A stretch of 64,000 nt of DNA. Source: Dasania marina DSM 21967. Lineage in GTDB: Bacteria > Pseudomonadota > Gammaproteobacteria > Pseudomonadales > Dasaniaceae. How positions within the stretch are numbered: position 1 is the first letter of the stretch; every line of letters begins with the position of its first letter. The notes under the pieces were generated by a model. That model worked only from the letters and a program-made list of their open reading frames with translations, had not been told where the DNA came from and ran no database searches. A program made the position numbers and the translations under genes. The stretch is taken from assembly GCF_000373485.1 (NCBI RefSeq), contig NZ_KB891585.1, positions 17,823 through 81,822 of the forward strand, read 5' to 3'. Positions 7,707 through 17,910 of this stretch are shown in pieces.

Positions 7707-10625
7707 ATGATGGTGCGTAAAAAGCTTGCGGTAGTGGTAGCGGCATTGGGGGCATTGCAAACTGATGTAGCCAGTGCATTAGGGCTAGGAGAGCTCAGCC
7801 TGAGTTCTGCTCTAAACCAGCCGTTAGAGGCCGAAATCAGATTATTAGATACCGGTGAGCTAGACGCTACACAGGTGCTGGTAAAGCTTGGGGCCAGGGA
7901 AGACTTTGACCGTGCCGGTGTTAGCCGCGACTTCTTCCTCTCCAACTTAAAGTTTAAGGTAGAGGTGAATGAAAACGGTCACGGCGTGATTAAGATCAAC
8001 ACCCGTGAAAACGTTATTGAGCCTTACCTAGATTTTATTATTGAAGCTCGCTGGCCCAGTGGCCGCATATTGCGAGAATACACCGTTTTATTGGACTTAC
8101 CCACTTACAGTGCAGTACCGGCTCCGACAGTGACCGCATCGGCAGTGACTAGCGCGGCTAAAATTGCTGATAGTAAGGTTATGGTACCCGCCCCAAAGCG
8201 TGCAGTGCCCCCACAGCCTCGTTCAACGGGCAGCTCTAGCCGGGAGAGTCTTAGGCAAGGCACCTTAAAACCGGGCGAAAGTTATCGTGTGCGTCGCGAT
8301 GAAACCTTATGGGAAATCGCCGCTAAAAGCCGCCCCACGCCTAATACCTCTGTGCAGCAATCCATGCTGGGCATACAGCGTGCTAACCCTGAAGCTTTTA
8401 TCAATGGCAATATTAACCGCTTAAAAGCGGGTTATGTATTGCGCATACCTACCCAAAATCAAATAGCAGACATTTCCGATAATTTGGCCACCAAAGAAGT
8501 GGCTAATCAGAATCGTGCTTGGAAAACCGGTGAACAAGCGCCATCGTTGCTGACCGAGGCGCCCTTGGATGCTTCGGCAACCACGGCTAAAACGGATAAA
8601 GCGGCTGCTGCTGATGCCCGTTTAAGTATTGCAGGTTCAGGTAGTAGTGATAAAGCAGGTAGCGACGGGGTGGGTAGTAATGCTAACGGCTCTGCCGCAC
8701 TTAGCGAAGAACTAGCGGTAGCGGCAGAAGATTTAGAAAAAACCAAGCGCCACAATGACGAGCTCGCTGGGCGTTTAAGTGATATGGAAGCCAAAATGGC
8801 AACCTTACAGCGTTTGTTGGAGCTAAAAGAAGATCAGTTAGCGGCCTTACAATCCAGCAAAGGCCAGCCAGTCACTAGTGCTGAGCCTGCTAAGACACAA
8901 GCTGCCGCCGTTCCTAAAGCAGAGCCAAGTTTTGTTGATCAGCTATTAAGCCCACTCAATTTAGGGATTGCCGGTGGCTTAATCGCTTTGGCCGCTATTG
9001 TTGCGCTACTGCGTCGCCGTAAGCAGGCTGACCAAGAGCAGGAGATGGCCTCGGCCTTTGCTGAGCCAGAAGCAGAGGATTTAGATGAGTTATCCCTAGG
9101 TGATGAAGACTTAGGTGCAGAGCTAGATGAGCAGCTGGATGATAGCGATATCGACTTGGCAGAAGCCAATGTTGGTGACTTTGCCATCGAAGAGGAAATG
9201 GAAGCGGTGGTTGAAGAGCCTGCACCGGTGCAATCGGAAACGGGCGATGCTATTGCTGAGGCGGATATTTATATCGCCTATGGTCGTTTTCAGCAGGCTA
9301 TGGATTTATTAAAAACCGCCCACAGCCAAGAGCCTCAACGCTCAGATATTTTAGTTAAGTTGTTGGAAGTGTGTTTGGAAGCTAGAGATAAGCCATCCTT
9401 CCAAGAGTTTTACGTCAAGTTGCAGGCCCTGGGTGACGAGTCTGCGGTTATTCAAGTGAAAGAAATGTTATCTAGCATCGATGGCGTTGCTGATTGGTTG
9501 GATGATTTACCCTCAACAGCCTTAGATATTAGCGATGCAGATATGGATGCTGAGCTTATCGATGGCGATGAATCTGAAGAGTCCTTGGAGTTAGAATCTG
9601 TTGACCTGGGTTTAGATGACGATGATCTCGAGCTGGACTTAGAGTTGGATTTAGAGGGTGACGACTTAGAGGATTTATCAGAAAGTCGCACTATGCAGTT
9701 CGATACCTCCTTGCTGGACCAGCAGTTAGGTGCTGATAGCGCTGAAGAGGATGGCGCTGCACTGGAATTGGATGAAGGTGAGCTGGACTTAGAGCTAGAG
9801 CTAGACGAAAGTGGGCTGGATGAAGCCTTGGCTGGTTTATCGCTGGAAGATGAATTAGAGCCGCTGGATGACGATAGTTTGGATCTAGATCTAGCCGATT
9901 TTGAGGCTGAGTTGGAGTCAGATGATGCACCTACTGTCGATAAGCTGGAGCTAGAGGAAGAGCACGACTTGGCGGCTGACTTAGAGTTGGCGGTGGACTT
10001 AGAATCTACTGATTCGGAAACAGAGCAAGAGCCCGAGTTGGAAGCGTTAAATTTTAGCGCTGATCTTGATGATCTCAACGCTGATTTAGATTCAGGCTTG
10101 GATTCTGATTTGGATTTAGAATCGCTCAGTCTTGATGAAGATAGCGATTCTTTTAGTGCAGAATTAGATGGCGATGATTTTGAATTATCCGAAGAGTTAT
10201 CGGCTCTGGATAGTGAGCTAGAACTAACTGAGCAGCCCGCTACTGGCGAGAAATCCGCCGATGAGGGTGACTTGCCAGCCGACCCTAGCGAAGAGCTAGT
10301 CAGCTTAGATGAAGATTTGACTGAAGAAGACTTGGTCGAGCAGTTAGATGAGGCGGTGTCGGATCTGGGTGCCGACGCTCAACGTTTAGATCTAGATCTG
10401 ACCGAAACCAACGAAAGTTTCGATGAGCCGGTGACAGTTGATGAGGATGACGATGAGTTTGATTTCTTATCTGATACCGATGAGGTAGCGACTAAATTGG
10501 ACCTGGCTAGAGCCTACATCGATATGGGTGATACCGACGGCGCCAAAGATATACTGGACGAAGTCGTGCAGGAAGGTAGTGACGAGCAAAAGCAAGAGGC
10601 CAGTGCTTTGCTAGAGCGCGTCTAA
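7707..10625 (+). CDS. fimV: FimV-family inner-membrane hub protein
   Basis: FimV organises polar type IV pilus and motility proteins and binds peptidoglycan. Order over 972 residues: signal peptide (1-26); the conserved FimV N-terminal domain starting LGLGELSLSSALNQPLEAEI; a LysM domain near 190-245 (YRVRRDETLWEIAAKSRP); a coiled coil near 335-385; one membrane helix near 418-436; a very acidic, low-complexity cytoplasmic region of Asp/Glu/Leu repeats (about 450-920) with TPR-like helices near 515-590; and the conserved C-terminal TPR domain (928-972, KLDLARAYIDMGDTDGAKDI). The ATG at 7707 follows AGGGAAA. Its place between asd and truA is the Pseudomonas order. The acidic repeats give long serine-rich antisense frames, which are not genes. 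Confidence 0.96.
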   Translation: MMVRKKLAVVVAALGALQTDVASALGLGELSLSSALNQPLEAEIRLLDTGELDATQVLVKLGAREDFDRAGVSRDFFLSNLKFKVEVNENGHGVIKINTRENVIEPYLDFIIEARWPSGRILREYTVLLDLPTYSAVPAPTVTASAVTSAAKIADSKVMVPAPKRAVPPQPRSTGSSSRESLRQGTLKPGESYRVRRDETLWEIAAKSRPTPNTSVQQSMLGIQRANPEAFINGNINRLKAGYVLRIPTQNQIADISDNLATKEVANQNRAWKTGEQAPSLLTEAPLDASATTAKTDKAAAADARLSIAGSGSSDKAGSDGVGSNANGSAALSEELAVAAEDLEKTKRHNDELAGRLSDMEAKMATLQRLLELKEDQLAALQSSKGQPVTSAEPAKTQAAAVPKAEPSFVDQLLSPLNLGIAGGLIALAAIVALLRRRKQADQEQEMASAFAEPEAEDLDELSLGDEDLGAELDEQLDDSDIDLAEANVGDFAIEEEMEAVVEEPAPVQSETGDAIAEADIYIAYGRFQQAMDLLKTAHSQEPQRSDILVKLLEVCLEARDKPSFQEFYVKLQALGDESAVIQVKEMLSSIDGVADWLDDLPSTALDISDADMDAELIDGDESEESLELESVDLGLDDDDLELDLELDLEGDDLEDLSESRTMQFDTSLLDQQLGADSAEEDGAALELDEGELDLELELDESGLDEALAGLSLEDELEPLDDDSLDLDLADFEAELESDDAPTVDKLELEEEHDLAADLELAVDLESTDSETEQEPELEALNFSADLDDLNADLDSGLDSDLDLESLSLDEDSDSFSAELDGDDFELSEELSALDSELELTEQPATGEKSADEGDLPADPSEELVSLDEDLTEEDLVEQLDEAVSDLGADAQRLDLDLTETNESFDEPVTVDEDDDEFDFLSDTDEVATKLDLARAYIDMGDTDGAKDILDEVVQEGSDEQKQEASALLERV

Positions 10626-10642
10626 TCTAACAGCGTTGTAAA

Positions 10643-10668
10643 AAGCCTCGGTTTACCGGGGCTTTTTT
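10643..10668 (+). terminator. Rho-independent terminator after fimV
   Basis: Nine-pair stem AAGCCTCGG / CCGGGGCTT (one G-T pair), 4-base loop, followed by a run of Ts, 18 bp after the fimV stop. Confidence 0.85.
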
Positions 10669-10816
10669 ATGTCTGGTGTTTGACTCATCGGGCCCCAGCT
10701 AGTGTTATGATACGCCTTTTTTACCGGTAGCTTTCGTAGCTGTCTGATTAAGAATCATGAAGTCGGCTTGTTCAGAGTTGAAAATGTTGGCCTAGATAAG
10801 TAATGAGTGTTACGCA

Positions 10817-11647
10817 ATGAGTTTGCCAGAGTACGAAACCATTAACCCCGGCGATAGAGTGGCGGTAGCTATTAGCTATGACGGTAGCGCCTATCACGGT
10901 TGGCAAAGTCAGCTGAAGCCGCAGGTGCCCACCGTGCAAGAGGGTTTGGAACAAGCCTTAAGTTTCGTCGCCAATGGCCCCATCAAGGTGCATTGTGCCG
11001 GCCGCACCGATAGTGGTGTGCATGCCAGCCATCAGCTGGTTCACTTTGAAAGCCCGGTAGCGCGCAGCGAAAAAGCGTGGGTGCAAGGAGGTAATACCCG
11101 CTTGCCTGCAGGTATAGCCATACATTGGGCTAAGCCTGTGGCCGAGGATTTCCACGCCCGTTTTAGTGCTACGGCTAGGCGTTATCGCTATGTGATCTTA
11201 AACGATACAGTTAGGCCGGCCTTGCTGGCTAATGGCGTTACCTTTGCGAGCCGGCCGTTGAATGCCGAGCGTATGCATGCGGAGGCGCAATGTCTGTTGG
11301 GTGAATTGGATTTCACCTCTTTTAGGGCGGTAGCCTGCCAAGCCAATAGCCCAATGCGCAATGTCCATTTTATACGGGTGTATCGCCGCCAGCAGCTGGT
11401 AATTATCGATATACAGGCCAATGCTTTTTTGTATCACATGGTGCGCAATATTGCCGGCGCCTTAATGGACGTGGGCGTGGGTAAGCAGCCGGCGGGCTGG
11501 TTACAAGAGATTTTGCTGGCTAAAGATCGCAGTTTATCCAGCGCCACGGCGTCACCCAAGGGTTTGTATTTGGTGGATGTGGCGTATCCCCAGCACTTTA
11601 ATTTACCCCCGGTGGCGGTGGGGCCGTACTTTGTTCCGGCCGATTGA
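10817..11647 (+). CDS. truA: tRNA pseudouridine(38-40) synthase
   Basis: Converts uridines 38, 39 and 40 of the tRNA anticodon arm to pseudouridine. The 276 residues contain the catalytic Asp65 in CAGRTDSGVHA, and the N-terminal ISYDGSAYHGWQ and central FLYHMVRNIAGALMDVG motifs of TruA. It follows the fimV terminator, so it probably has its own promoter, and it leads the truA-trpF stretch as in Pseudomonas. Confidence 0.97.
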   Translation: MSLPEYETINPGDRVAVAISYDGSAYHGWQSQLKPQVPTVQEGLEQALSFVANGPIKVHCAGRTDSGVHASHQLVHFESPVARSEKAWVQGGNTRLPAGIAIHWAKPVAEDFHARFSATARRYRYVILNDTVRPALLANGVTFASRPLNAERMHAEAQCLLGELDFTSFRAVACQANSPMRNVHFIRVYRRQQLVIIDIQANAFLYHMVRNIAGALMDVGVGKQPAGWLQEILLAKDRSLSSATASPKGLYLVDVAYPQHFNLPPVAVGPYFVPAD

Positions 11648-11770
11648 ATAAGCTGTGGCTTAGGCCTTGAATAATCACGCTTTTTCCGCCGCTACTAGCG
11701 ACATGCAGGGGCGGTTGTTGCTAGAATGGTCGTTTTTTTAGAAGCATCCTTTTGGGCTTGGCGTAATAAC

Positions 11771-12409
11771 GTGCAACGTACTCGAATAAAGATCTGCGGC
11801 ATCACCTCTAAGCAAGATGCACAGCTAGCGATAGCGGCGGGTGCCGATGCTATAGGTTTGGTGTTTTATGCTGCCAGCCCAAGAGCCGTGGATATAGCGC
11901 AAGCACAAGTAATCTGTCAGGCCTTGCCCCCATTTGTTACAGTTGTGGCCTTGGTGGTTAACCCAGAGCAAGATTTTGTGACGGAGCTGATAGCCAAAGT
12001 ACCGGTAGACTTATTGCAGTTTCACGGTGATGAGCCGGCAGAATTTTGCCAACAGTTTGGCAAGCCCTATCTGAAAGCCATAAGAATGCGGCCAGAGCTG
12101 GACTTAGCAGCCTGCTTTGACCAGTACGCAGGCGCTAGCGCACTGCTACTAGATGCCTATCGCAAAGACGTACCGGGCGGCACCGGCGAGTGTTTTGATT
12201 GGGCACGTATACCGGCACAGCGGCCCATGCCCATAGTCTTGGCGGGTGGTTTAGCGGCAGGTAATGTCGGCGCAGCCATAAAACAGGTCGCGCCGTATGC
12301 GGTAGATGTTAGCGGTGGTGTAGAGGCGCAACCTGGCCGCAAAAACAGCGCTAAAATAACGGCCTTTATACGGGCAGTAAACAGCGCCAACCGCGCTGAT
12401 AAATTATGA
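11771..12409 (+). CDS. trpF: Phosphoribosylanthranilate isomerase
   Basis: Third step of tryptophan synthesis from anthranilate, isomerising phosphoribosylanthranilate to CdRP. The catalytic Cys is in RIKICGIT at the N-terminus and the catalytic Asp in LLDAYRKDVPGGTG; the C-terminal phosphate loop (LAGGLAAGNV, DVSGGVE) is present. I take the GTG at 11771 (212 residues) because family members begin with this RTRIKICGIT stretch. The frame opens at 11726, adding 15 unlike residues. No clear ribosome site decides it. trpB follows 28 bp later. Confidence 0.95.
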   Translation: MQRTRIKICGITSKQDAQLAIAAGADAIGLVFYAASPRAVDIAQAQVICQALPPFVTVVALVVNPEQDFVTELIAKVPVDLLQFHGDEPAEFCQQFGKPYLKAIRMRPELDLAACFDQYAGASALLLDAYRKDVPGGTGECFDWARIPAQRPMPIVLAGGLAAGNVGAAIKQVAPYAVDVSGGVEAQPGRKNSAKITAFIRAVNSANRADKL

Positions 12410-12437
12410 ATTCATTGGAATAGTGTGAGTAAGTATT

Positions 12438-13658
12438 GTGAGTAGTGATAAAGCGATTATTGATTATAAAGCGATGCCCGATAGCGATGGCCACTTCGGT
12501 ATTTATGGTGGCAAGTTTGTATCGGAAACGCTAATGGCAGCGTTAACCGAGCTGACCGAGAGTTATGAAAAATTATCTAAAGATGCTGATTTCCAAGCAG
12601 AATTCGATAAAGACTTAGCCCACTATGTAGGCCGACCTTCGCCGTTGTATCACGCCGAACGTTGGAGTCGCGAATTGGGTGGCGCACAAATTTATTTAAA
12701 GCGTGAAGATCTCAACCACACCGGCGCACACAAAATAAACAACACCGTAGGCCAGGCCTTATTGGCCAAGTACTCCGGTAAAACCCGCATTATCGCTGAA
12801 ACCGGCGCCGGCCAGCACGGCGTTGCCTCAGCCACCATCGCTGCGCGTTTGGGCATGGAATGCGTGGTGTATATGGGTGAAGAAGATGTACGCAGGCAGG
12901 CCTTAAATGTTTATCGCATGAAATTATTGGGCGCCACGGTGGTGCCGGTTACTTCTGGCTCTAAAACGTTAAAAGATGCCATGAACGAAGCCATGCGCGA
13001 TTGGGTCACCAATGTCGACAATACCTTTTATATTATAGGCTCTGCCGCTGGCCCTCATCCTTACCCCAAATTAGTACGCGATTTTCAATCGGTGATAGGC
13101 CGTGAAGCGCGTGAGCAATCGTTAGCCATGACCGGTAAATTACCCGATGCTCTGGTAGCTTGTGTAGGCGGTGGCTCTAACGCCATCGGTTTATTTCACC
13201 CCTTTTTGAGCGACGCTAGCGTTGCCATGTATGGGGTAGAGGCTGGCGGTCATGGTGTGGAAACGGGCCAGCATGCAGCGCCGCTTAGTACGGGTAAGCC
13301 CGGCGTGTTGCACGGTAACCGCACTTATTTAATGCAAGATGAAGATGGCCAGATTTTACATACCCATTCAATATCAGCCGGCTTAGATTATCCCGGTGTG
13401 GGCCCTGAGCACTCGTGGTTAAAAGATATAGAACGGGTAAACTACGTAACTATTAATGACGACGAGGCCCTAGCGGCTTTCCATCATCTAACGCGCATAG
13501 AGGGCATAATGCCGGCGTTGGAGTCCAGTCACGCGCTGGCCTATGCTGAGAAGTTGGTTAAGACCCTTAGCCCCGAACAAACTATAATCGTCAATCTTTC
13601 TGGCCGTGGTGATAAAGATATACACACCGTGGCAGAGTTAGACGGCATTTCATTTTAA
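12438..13658 (+). CDS. trpB: Tryptophan synthase beta chain
   Basis: Condenses indole and serine to tryptophan with PLP. The PLP lysine is Lys99 in [14 protein letters not shown], and the phosphate-binding glycine loop [10 protein letters not shown] is present. At 406 residues it matches the family. The gene starts with GTG. It forms the alpha2-beta2 complex with the TrpA encoded 17 bp downstream. Confidence 0.98.
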   Translation: MSSDKAIIDYKAMPDSDGHFGIYGGKFVSETLMAALTELTESYEKLSKDADFQAEFDKDLAHYVGRPSPLYHAERWSRELGGAQIYLKREDLNHTGAHKINNTVGQALLAKYSGKTRIIAETGAGQHGVASATIAARLGMECVVYMGEEDVRRQALNVYRMKLLGATVVPVTSGSKTLKDAMNEAMRDWVTNVDNTFYIIGSAAGPHPYPKLVRDFQSVIGREAREQSLAMTGKLPDALVACVGGGSNAIGLFHPFLSDASVAMYGVEAGGHGVETGQHAAPLSTGKPGVLHGNRTYLMQDEDGQILHTHSISAGLDYPGVGPEHSWLKDIERVNYVTINDDEALAAFHHLTRIEGIMPALESSHALAYAEKLVKTLSPEQTIIVNLSGRGDKDIHTVAELDGISF

Positions 13659-13675
13659 TACCAGAGGATAAACTG

Positions 13676-14491
13676 TTGAGTCGTATTGCAGGCTGTTTTG
13701 AAAAGCTACAGCAACAAGGTCGCAAAGCCTTAATTCCCTATATTGTTGCGGGTGACCCCAGCCAAGAACTGACTGTGCCTTTAATGCATAAGTTGGTTGA
13801 GCAGGGTGCGAATATTATAGAAATAGGCGTGCCGTTCTCTGATCCTATGGCCGAAGGCCCAGTGATACAGTTGGCCCATGAGCGCGCCCTAGAAAGTCAC
13901 ACGGGTTTGCGTGGCATATTGGCCATGGTAACAACGTTTAGAGAAACCAATAACGATACCCCCGTGGTGTTAATGGGCTATGCTAATCCAGTAGAGCATA
14001 TGGGTTATCAAGCTTTTGCCAGCGCCGCCCATGAGGCAGGTGTTGACGGGGTGTTGACGGTAGATATTCCGCCCGAAGAAGCTACGCCACTCAATACCGA
14101 ACTAAAAAAATTCGCTATTGATCATATATTCTTAATTGCACCGACCACCGATGAGCAGCGCATTAAGCAAATTGCCGCGTTGGCCACGGGTTTTGTTTAT
14201 TTTGTTTCCCTTAAAGGGGTGACTGGCGCAGGCCATTTGGACACCGCTATGGTTGAGCGAAAACTGACGAAAATAAAGGCCCATACTTCGCTGCCCATAG
14301 GTGTAGGTTTTGGTATTAAAGATGCCGATACCGCCGCGGCGATTGCTAAGCTAGCCGAAGGTGTGGTGGTAGGCAGTGCCTTGGTAGATGCGGTGCATCA
14401 ACAAGTGCAGAAAAACACTGACGAACAAACACTATTAAATACAGCGACACAAATTATTGCTGATATGCGCTTAGCTATAGATGCGGTTTAA
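13676..14491 (+). CDS. trpA: Tryptophan synthase alpha chain
   Basis: Cleaves indole-3-glycerol phosphate to indole, which is channelled to TrpB. The 271 residues begin at a TTG with an AGAGGA ribosome site 7 bp upstream; no better start exists in frame. Glu49 (EIGVPFSDP) is at the same number as the E. coli catalytic Glu. The residue matching E. coli catalytic Asp60 is Glu60 (PMAEGPVIQ), a conservative change worth noting. The C-terminal phosphate loop (GVGFGIKDADTA, VVVGSALVDAV) is intact. Confidence 0.97.
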   Translation: MSRIAGCFEKLQQQGRKALIPYIVAGDPSQELTVPLMHKLVEQGANIIEIGVPFSDPMAEGPVIQLAHERALESHTGLRGILAMVTTFRETNNDTPVVLMGYANPVEHMGYQAFASAAHEAGVDGVLTVDIPPEEATPLNTELKKFAIDHIFLIAPTTDEQRIKQIAALATGFVYFVSLKGVTGAGHLDTAMVERKLTKIKAHTSLPIGVGFGIKDADTAAAIAKLAEGVVVGSALVDAVHQQVQKNTDEQTLLNTATQIIADMRLAIDAV

Positions 14492-14522
14492 ATAATTTTT
14501 ATTTTTTAATGTGGATCATACT

Positions 14523-15386
14523 ATGAGTTGGTTAGATAAAATTGTTCCATCAATGGTTCGTAAAAACGACGATGAGCGACGCACCTCAGTACCCGAAGGG
14601 CTTTGGAAAAAATGTCCTAAATGTGAGTCGGTATTATATCGCCCCGAATTAGAAAAGAACTTAGATGTATGCCCCAAGTGCGAACATCATATGCGCATAG
14701 GTGCGCGTCGCCGCTTGGCTAGTTTTTTAGATGAAGCTAATGCGGTAGAAGTGTTGGCTCACATAGAGCCAGTAGATCGTTTAAAGTTTAAAGACAAAAA
14801 GAAATATAAAGATCGCTTAATCGCGGCACAAAAAGCCACGGGTGAAAAAGATGCGTTAATTGCTATGCAAGGCACCTTAAAAGGCCTGCCTTTAGTGGCG
14901 GTGGCGTTTGAATTTAACTTCCACGGTGGCTCTATGGGCTCAGCGGTAGGTGAGAAATTCACCCAGGCTGCTAATATCGCCTTAAAAGAAAATATCCCTT
15001 TGGTGTGTTTCTCTGCTTCTGGCGGTGCGCGTATGCAAGAGGCTTTGATCTCGTTAATGCAAATGGCAAAAACCAGTGCTGTTATTGAGCGCATGCGTCA
15101 ACAAGGCGTGCCTTATATCTCAGTAATGACTGATCCTATATACGGTGGCGTTTCCGCTAGCTTGGCCTTGTTAGGTGATGTGAATGTTGCCGAACCCGAT
15201 GCTCGTGCCGGATTTGCTGGCCCGCAAATTATCGAACAAACCATTAGGCAAAAACTACCTGAGGGCTTCCAGCGCAGTGAGTTTTTATTAGAACACGGTG
15301 CTATCGATATGATAGTTGAACGCAAAAACATGCGTGATGAGCTGGCTAATTTATTAGCCAAAATGACTCATCAAAACTTACATTAA
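14523..15386 (+). CDS. accD: Acetyl-CoA carboxylase carboxyltransferase beta subunit
   Basis: Beta half of the carboxyltransferase that transfers CO2 from biotin carboxyl carrier to acetyl-CoA for fatty acid synthesis. A four-Cys zinc ribbon is visible at Cys31, 34, 50 and 53, followed by the crotonase-like core ([24 protein letters not shown]). I use the ATG at 14523 ([10 protein letters not shown], the usual family start), not the GTG 12 bp earlier. It sits between trpA and folC, the Pseudomonas order. Confidence 0.97.
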   Translation: MSWLDKIVPSMVRKNDDERRTSVPEGLWKKCPKCESVLYRPELEKNLDVCPKCEHHMRIGARRRLASFLDEANAVEVLAHIEPVDRLKFKDKKKYKDRLIAAQKATGEKDALIAMQGTLKGLPLVAVAFEFNFHGGSMGSAVGEKFTQAANIALKENIPLVCFSASGGARMQEALISLMQMAKTSAVIERMRQQGVPYISVMTDPIYGGVSASLALLGDVNVAEPDARAGFAGPQIIEQTIRQKLPEGFQRSEFLLEHGAIDMIVERKNMRDELANLLAKMTHQNLH

Positions 15387-15407
15387 TGCTTGGCGTAACA
15401 AACACTA

Positions 15408-16706
15408 ATGCGTTTTGATACCTTGCAGGGCTGGCTATCGTGGATAGAGTCCTGTCACCCCTCCGAAATTGAACTTGGCCTAGAGCGTATGGGCCAAGTG
15501 TTTCAACGCTTACAAACCGACTTCAGCAAAACAAAAATTATTACCGTTGCCGGCACTAATGGCAAAGGCTCCTGTGTGGCGGCGTTAGAGCATTTACTGC
15601 TGAAGGCCGGTTTCAGTGTTGGCTGTTATACCTCACCACATTTTATACGTTATAACGAACGCATAAAGGTGAATGGCCAAGAGATAGATAATCAGGCTTT
15701 AATGCAAAGCTTTGAAAAAGTCGATCAACTGCGCGGCGAAATTTCGCTAACCTATTTTGAATACGGCACCTTGGCGGGGCTGGATCTATTTTCCACTCAG
15801 CAATTAGATGTAGTGATTATGGAAGTGGGCCTAGGTGGCCGCTTAGATGCTAGCAATATCGTTGATGCTGATATTGCCATAGTCACCAATATTGCTATAG
15901 ATCATGTCGATTGGTTGGGTAGCAACAAAGAAGTGATAGGCCGTGAAAAAGCAGGCATATTCCGCGCAGGCAAAATTGCTTTATGTGGCGACCCGCAACC
16001 GCCAGCTTCGGTGCAGGCGGTAGCGCAAGAATTAGGCGCTATTTTTTATCAGCGCGATAAAGATTTTACGGTATCTGTACAGGGGCAGTATTTTGATTGG
16101 CAGGGGATAGGTACGCAGCCATCTGATAGGCCGCATATTAACGGTTTACCCCTTTGTCATTTACCTTTTGATAGTGTGGTAGTGGCGATACAGGCTTGCC
16201 AATTACTGGGGCTGCCTGCCGCTGCTGCGTTTTACCAAGGCTTGGCGCAGCTGCAACTGGCCGGTCGCTTTCAACGCTGCAGCTATCAAGGCAAAGAATT
16301 GGTGTTAGATGTGGCGCACAATCCCGCTGCTGCCGCACATTTAGCGCAGCGCTTGGCGCAAGAGCCTGCTCAGGGTAACAATTACGCTTTAGTGGCGATG
16401 ATGGCAGATAAAGACATAGACGCTATTTTAGCGCCGCTGGCTAACAGCTTTGCCTCTTGGTTTGTGGCTGATTTACAGGCGAATCCACGTGCGTTAAAGG
16501 CCCAGGCTTTAGCTGCGCGCATAGCTGCGGTGGGTTGCGGTCCGGTGCAGCAATCGGCAACGATGAGCGAGGCCTTGCAAACAGCGCTGGCACTGATGGC
16601 AGCAGAAGACCGTTTGATCGTGTTTGGTTCGTTCTTCACGGTTGCTGAGATAGTTAAATTAATAGATGATTCGCAGCTAACAGACAATCGCAGGGGAGAG
16701 GCTTAA
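15408..16706 (+). CDS. folC: Dihydrofolate synthase / folylpolyglutamate synthase
   Basis: Adds glutamate to dihydropteroate and to folates. The 432-residue Mur-ligase-type enzyme has the ATP loop TVAGTNGKGSCVAALE at about 46-61, the DXXG-like region MEVGLGGRLDASN, and the C-terminal domain motif LVLDVAHNPAA. It lies 21 bp after accD. Its stop (TAA) shares a base with the start of the next gene, so the two are translationally coupled. Confidence 0.97.
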   Translation: MRFDTLQGWLSWIESCHPSEIELGLERMGQVFQRLQTDFSKTKIITVAGTNGKGSCVAALEHLLLKAGFSVGCYTSPHFIRYNERIKVNGQEIDNQALMQSFEKVDQLRGEISLTYFEYGTLAGLDLFSTQQLDVVIMEVGLGGRLDASNIVDADIAIVTNIAIDHVDWLGSNKEVIGREKAGIFRAGKIALCGDPQPPASVQAVAQELGAIFYQRDKDFTVSVQGQYFDWQGIGTQPSDRPHINGLPLCHLPFDSVVVAIQACQLLGLPAAAAFYQGLAQLQLAGRFQRCSYQGKELVLDVAHNPAAAAHLAQRLAQEPAQGNNYALVAMMADKDIDAILAPLANSFASWFVADLQANPRALKAQALAARIAAVGCGPVQQSATMSEALQTALALMAAEDRLIVFGSFFTVAEIVKLIDDSQLTDNRRGEA

Positions 16707-17284
16707 TGCAGTCAGGTGTACGTCAACGTTTAGTCGGTGCGTTTGTGTTGATCTGCGTGGCCGCTATTTTATGGCCTGTGCTATTTTCTAAAAGCGTTAA
16801 TCCAGTATTGGATAGGCGCAGTCAAATACCTGCCATCCCCGCCTTTGAAAAATACGAGATTAAAAAGCCTGTTAAGCCGGTTAATGTTAGCGAAGTGATG
16901 CGCTATCAGCCCGAGGCTGCAGACGATAGCTTAGAGCCTGAACCGGCTAAAGCTGAGAGTAAATCTAGCCCTGAGCCGCAGCCTGCTGCCAACACAGTTA
17001 ATAACCTGCCACAAAAGCCGGCGTTTAGTGAGCAAGGCTTACCGGTGTATTGGACTTTACAGCTGGCCAGTTTTAGCCAGCAAGAGAAAGCCGATAAGCT
17101 TAAGCAGGCGCTGTTAGCCAAGGGTTATAAAGTGGATATGCAAACGGTTAAAACCAGCAAAGGCGATAGGGTGCGTGTGTATGTGGGCCCGAAGTTAGAT
17201 AAGTCGGTGCTGGAGAAAATCAAACCTGCTATCGATAAAGAATTTAAGGTGAAATCCCTATTAGTGCAGTTTTCACCAAGATAA
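16706..17284 (+). CDS. SPOR-domain (DedD-like) membrane protein
   Basis: A 192-residue protein with a short cytoplasmic start, one membrane helix (about 10-27), a Pro/Glu/Lys-rich periplasmic linker and a C-terminal SPOR domain (about 112-190, starting YWTLQLASFSQQEKADKL). SPOR domains bind denuded septal peptidoglycan, so a role in cell division like DedD is likely. It overlaps folC by one base and has a GGGGAGAG ribosome site inside folC. The folC-SPOR-cvpA-purF order is conserved in pseudomonads. Confidence 0.9.
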   Translation: MQSGVRQRLVGAFVLICVAAILWPVLFSKSVNPVLDRRSQIPAIPAFEKYEIKKPVKPVNVSEVMRYQPEAADDSLEPEPAKAESKSSPEPQPAANTVNNLPQKPAFSEQGLPVYWTLQLASFSQQEKADKLKQALLAKGYKVDMQTVKTSKGDRVRVYVGPKLDKSVLEKIKPAIDKEFKVKSLLVQFSPR

Positions 17285-17314
17285 TAGGCGACTGATGTTT
17301 AGGGATTATTTATA

Positions 17315-17824
17315 ATGAGCGACGCTATGATGAATTGGGCCGACTGGATATTAGTGGGCATTATTGGAGTATCCTGCCTAATAAGCATTAAGCGCGGTTT
17401 TTTTAAAGAGGCTATATCCCTGGGTATATGGGCTTTGGCTTTTTTTGTGGCGGTGACTTTTCACGAGCAATTAGCGGTATTGTTACAGGGCAGTATAGCC
17501 TCGGCCTCCATACGTTATTTAGTGTCTTTTGGGCTGTTGTTTGGGGTAACGCTGATCGTCGGCTCTATGGTTAATTACCTTTTTTCTGAGTTGGTGAAAA
17601 TGACTGGCTTATCTGGTACCGACAGAGCCTTAGGGGTCGTGTTTGGTTTGGCCAGAGGCGTGATCATCGTGATGGCCATACTTATTTTTACCCCTATGTT
17701 GGTACCCGTAAAGCAAGATGTTTGGTGGAACGAGTCGCTACTGATTCCACAATTTTTATTAATGGAAACCTGGTCGCGTGATACCTTTGCGCAACTGACT
17801 GGCTGGTTATCAGGTTTGCTGTAG
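17315..17824 (+). CDS. cvpA: CvpA family inner-membrane protein
   Basis: A 169-residue protein with about four membrane helices and the CvpA-type N-terminus NWADWILVGIIGVSCLISI plus RGFFKEA. CvpA is needed for colicin V production in E. coli and lies beside purF there as here (86 bp upstream). Its molecular activity is still poorly defined. Confidence 0.93.
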   Translation: MSDAMMNWADWILVGIIGVSCLISIKRGFFKEAISLGIWALAFFVAVTFHEQLAVLLQGSIASASIRYLVSFGLLFGVTLIVGSMVNYLFSELVKMTGLSGTDRALGVVFGLARGVIIVMAILIFTPMLVPVKQDVWWNESLLIPQFLLMETWSRDTFAQLTGWLSGLL

Positions 17825-17910
17825 CGCTATTTTAAAATTGCTCCGCAAGGATATGGAGTGAGTCGTTCAGGATGTCAATTTACACAATTTAATTATCTGG
17901 AGTCAGGGCA

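Noticed and set aside
9452..10078. Long serine-rich antisense frame inside fimV
   Set aside because: It is the mirror of the Asp/Glu/Leu-rich repeat coding on the plus strand; composition is extreme and no ribosome site is present.
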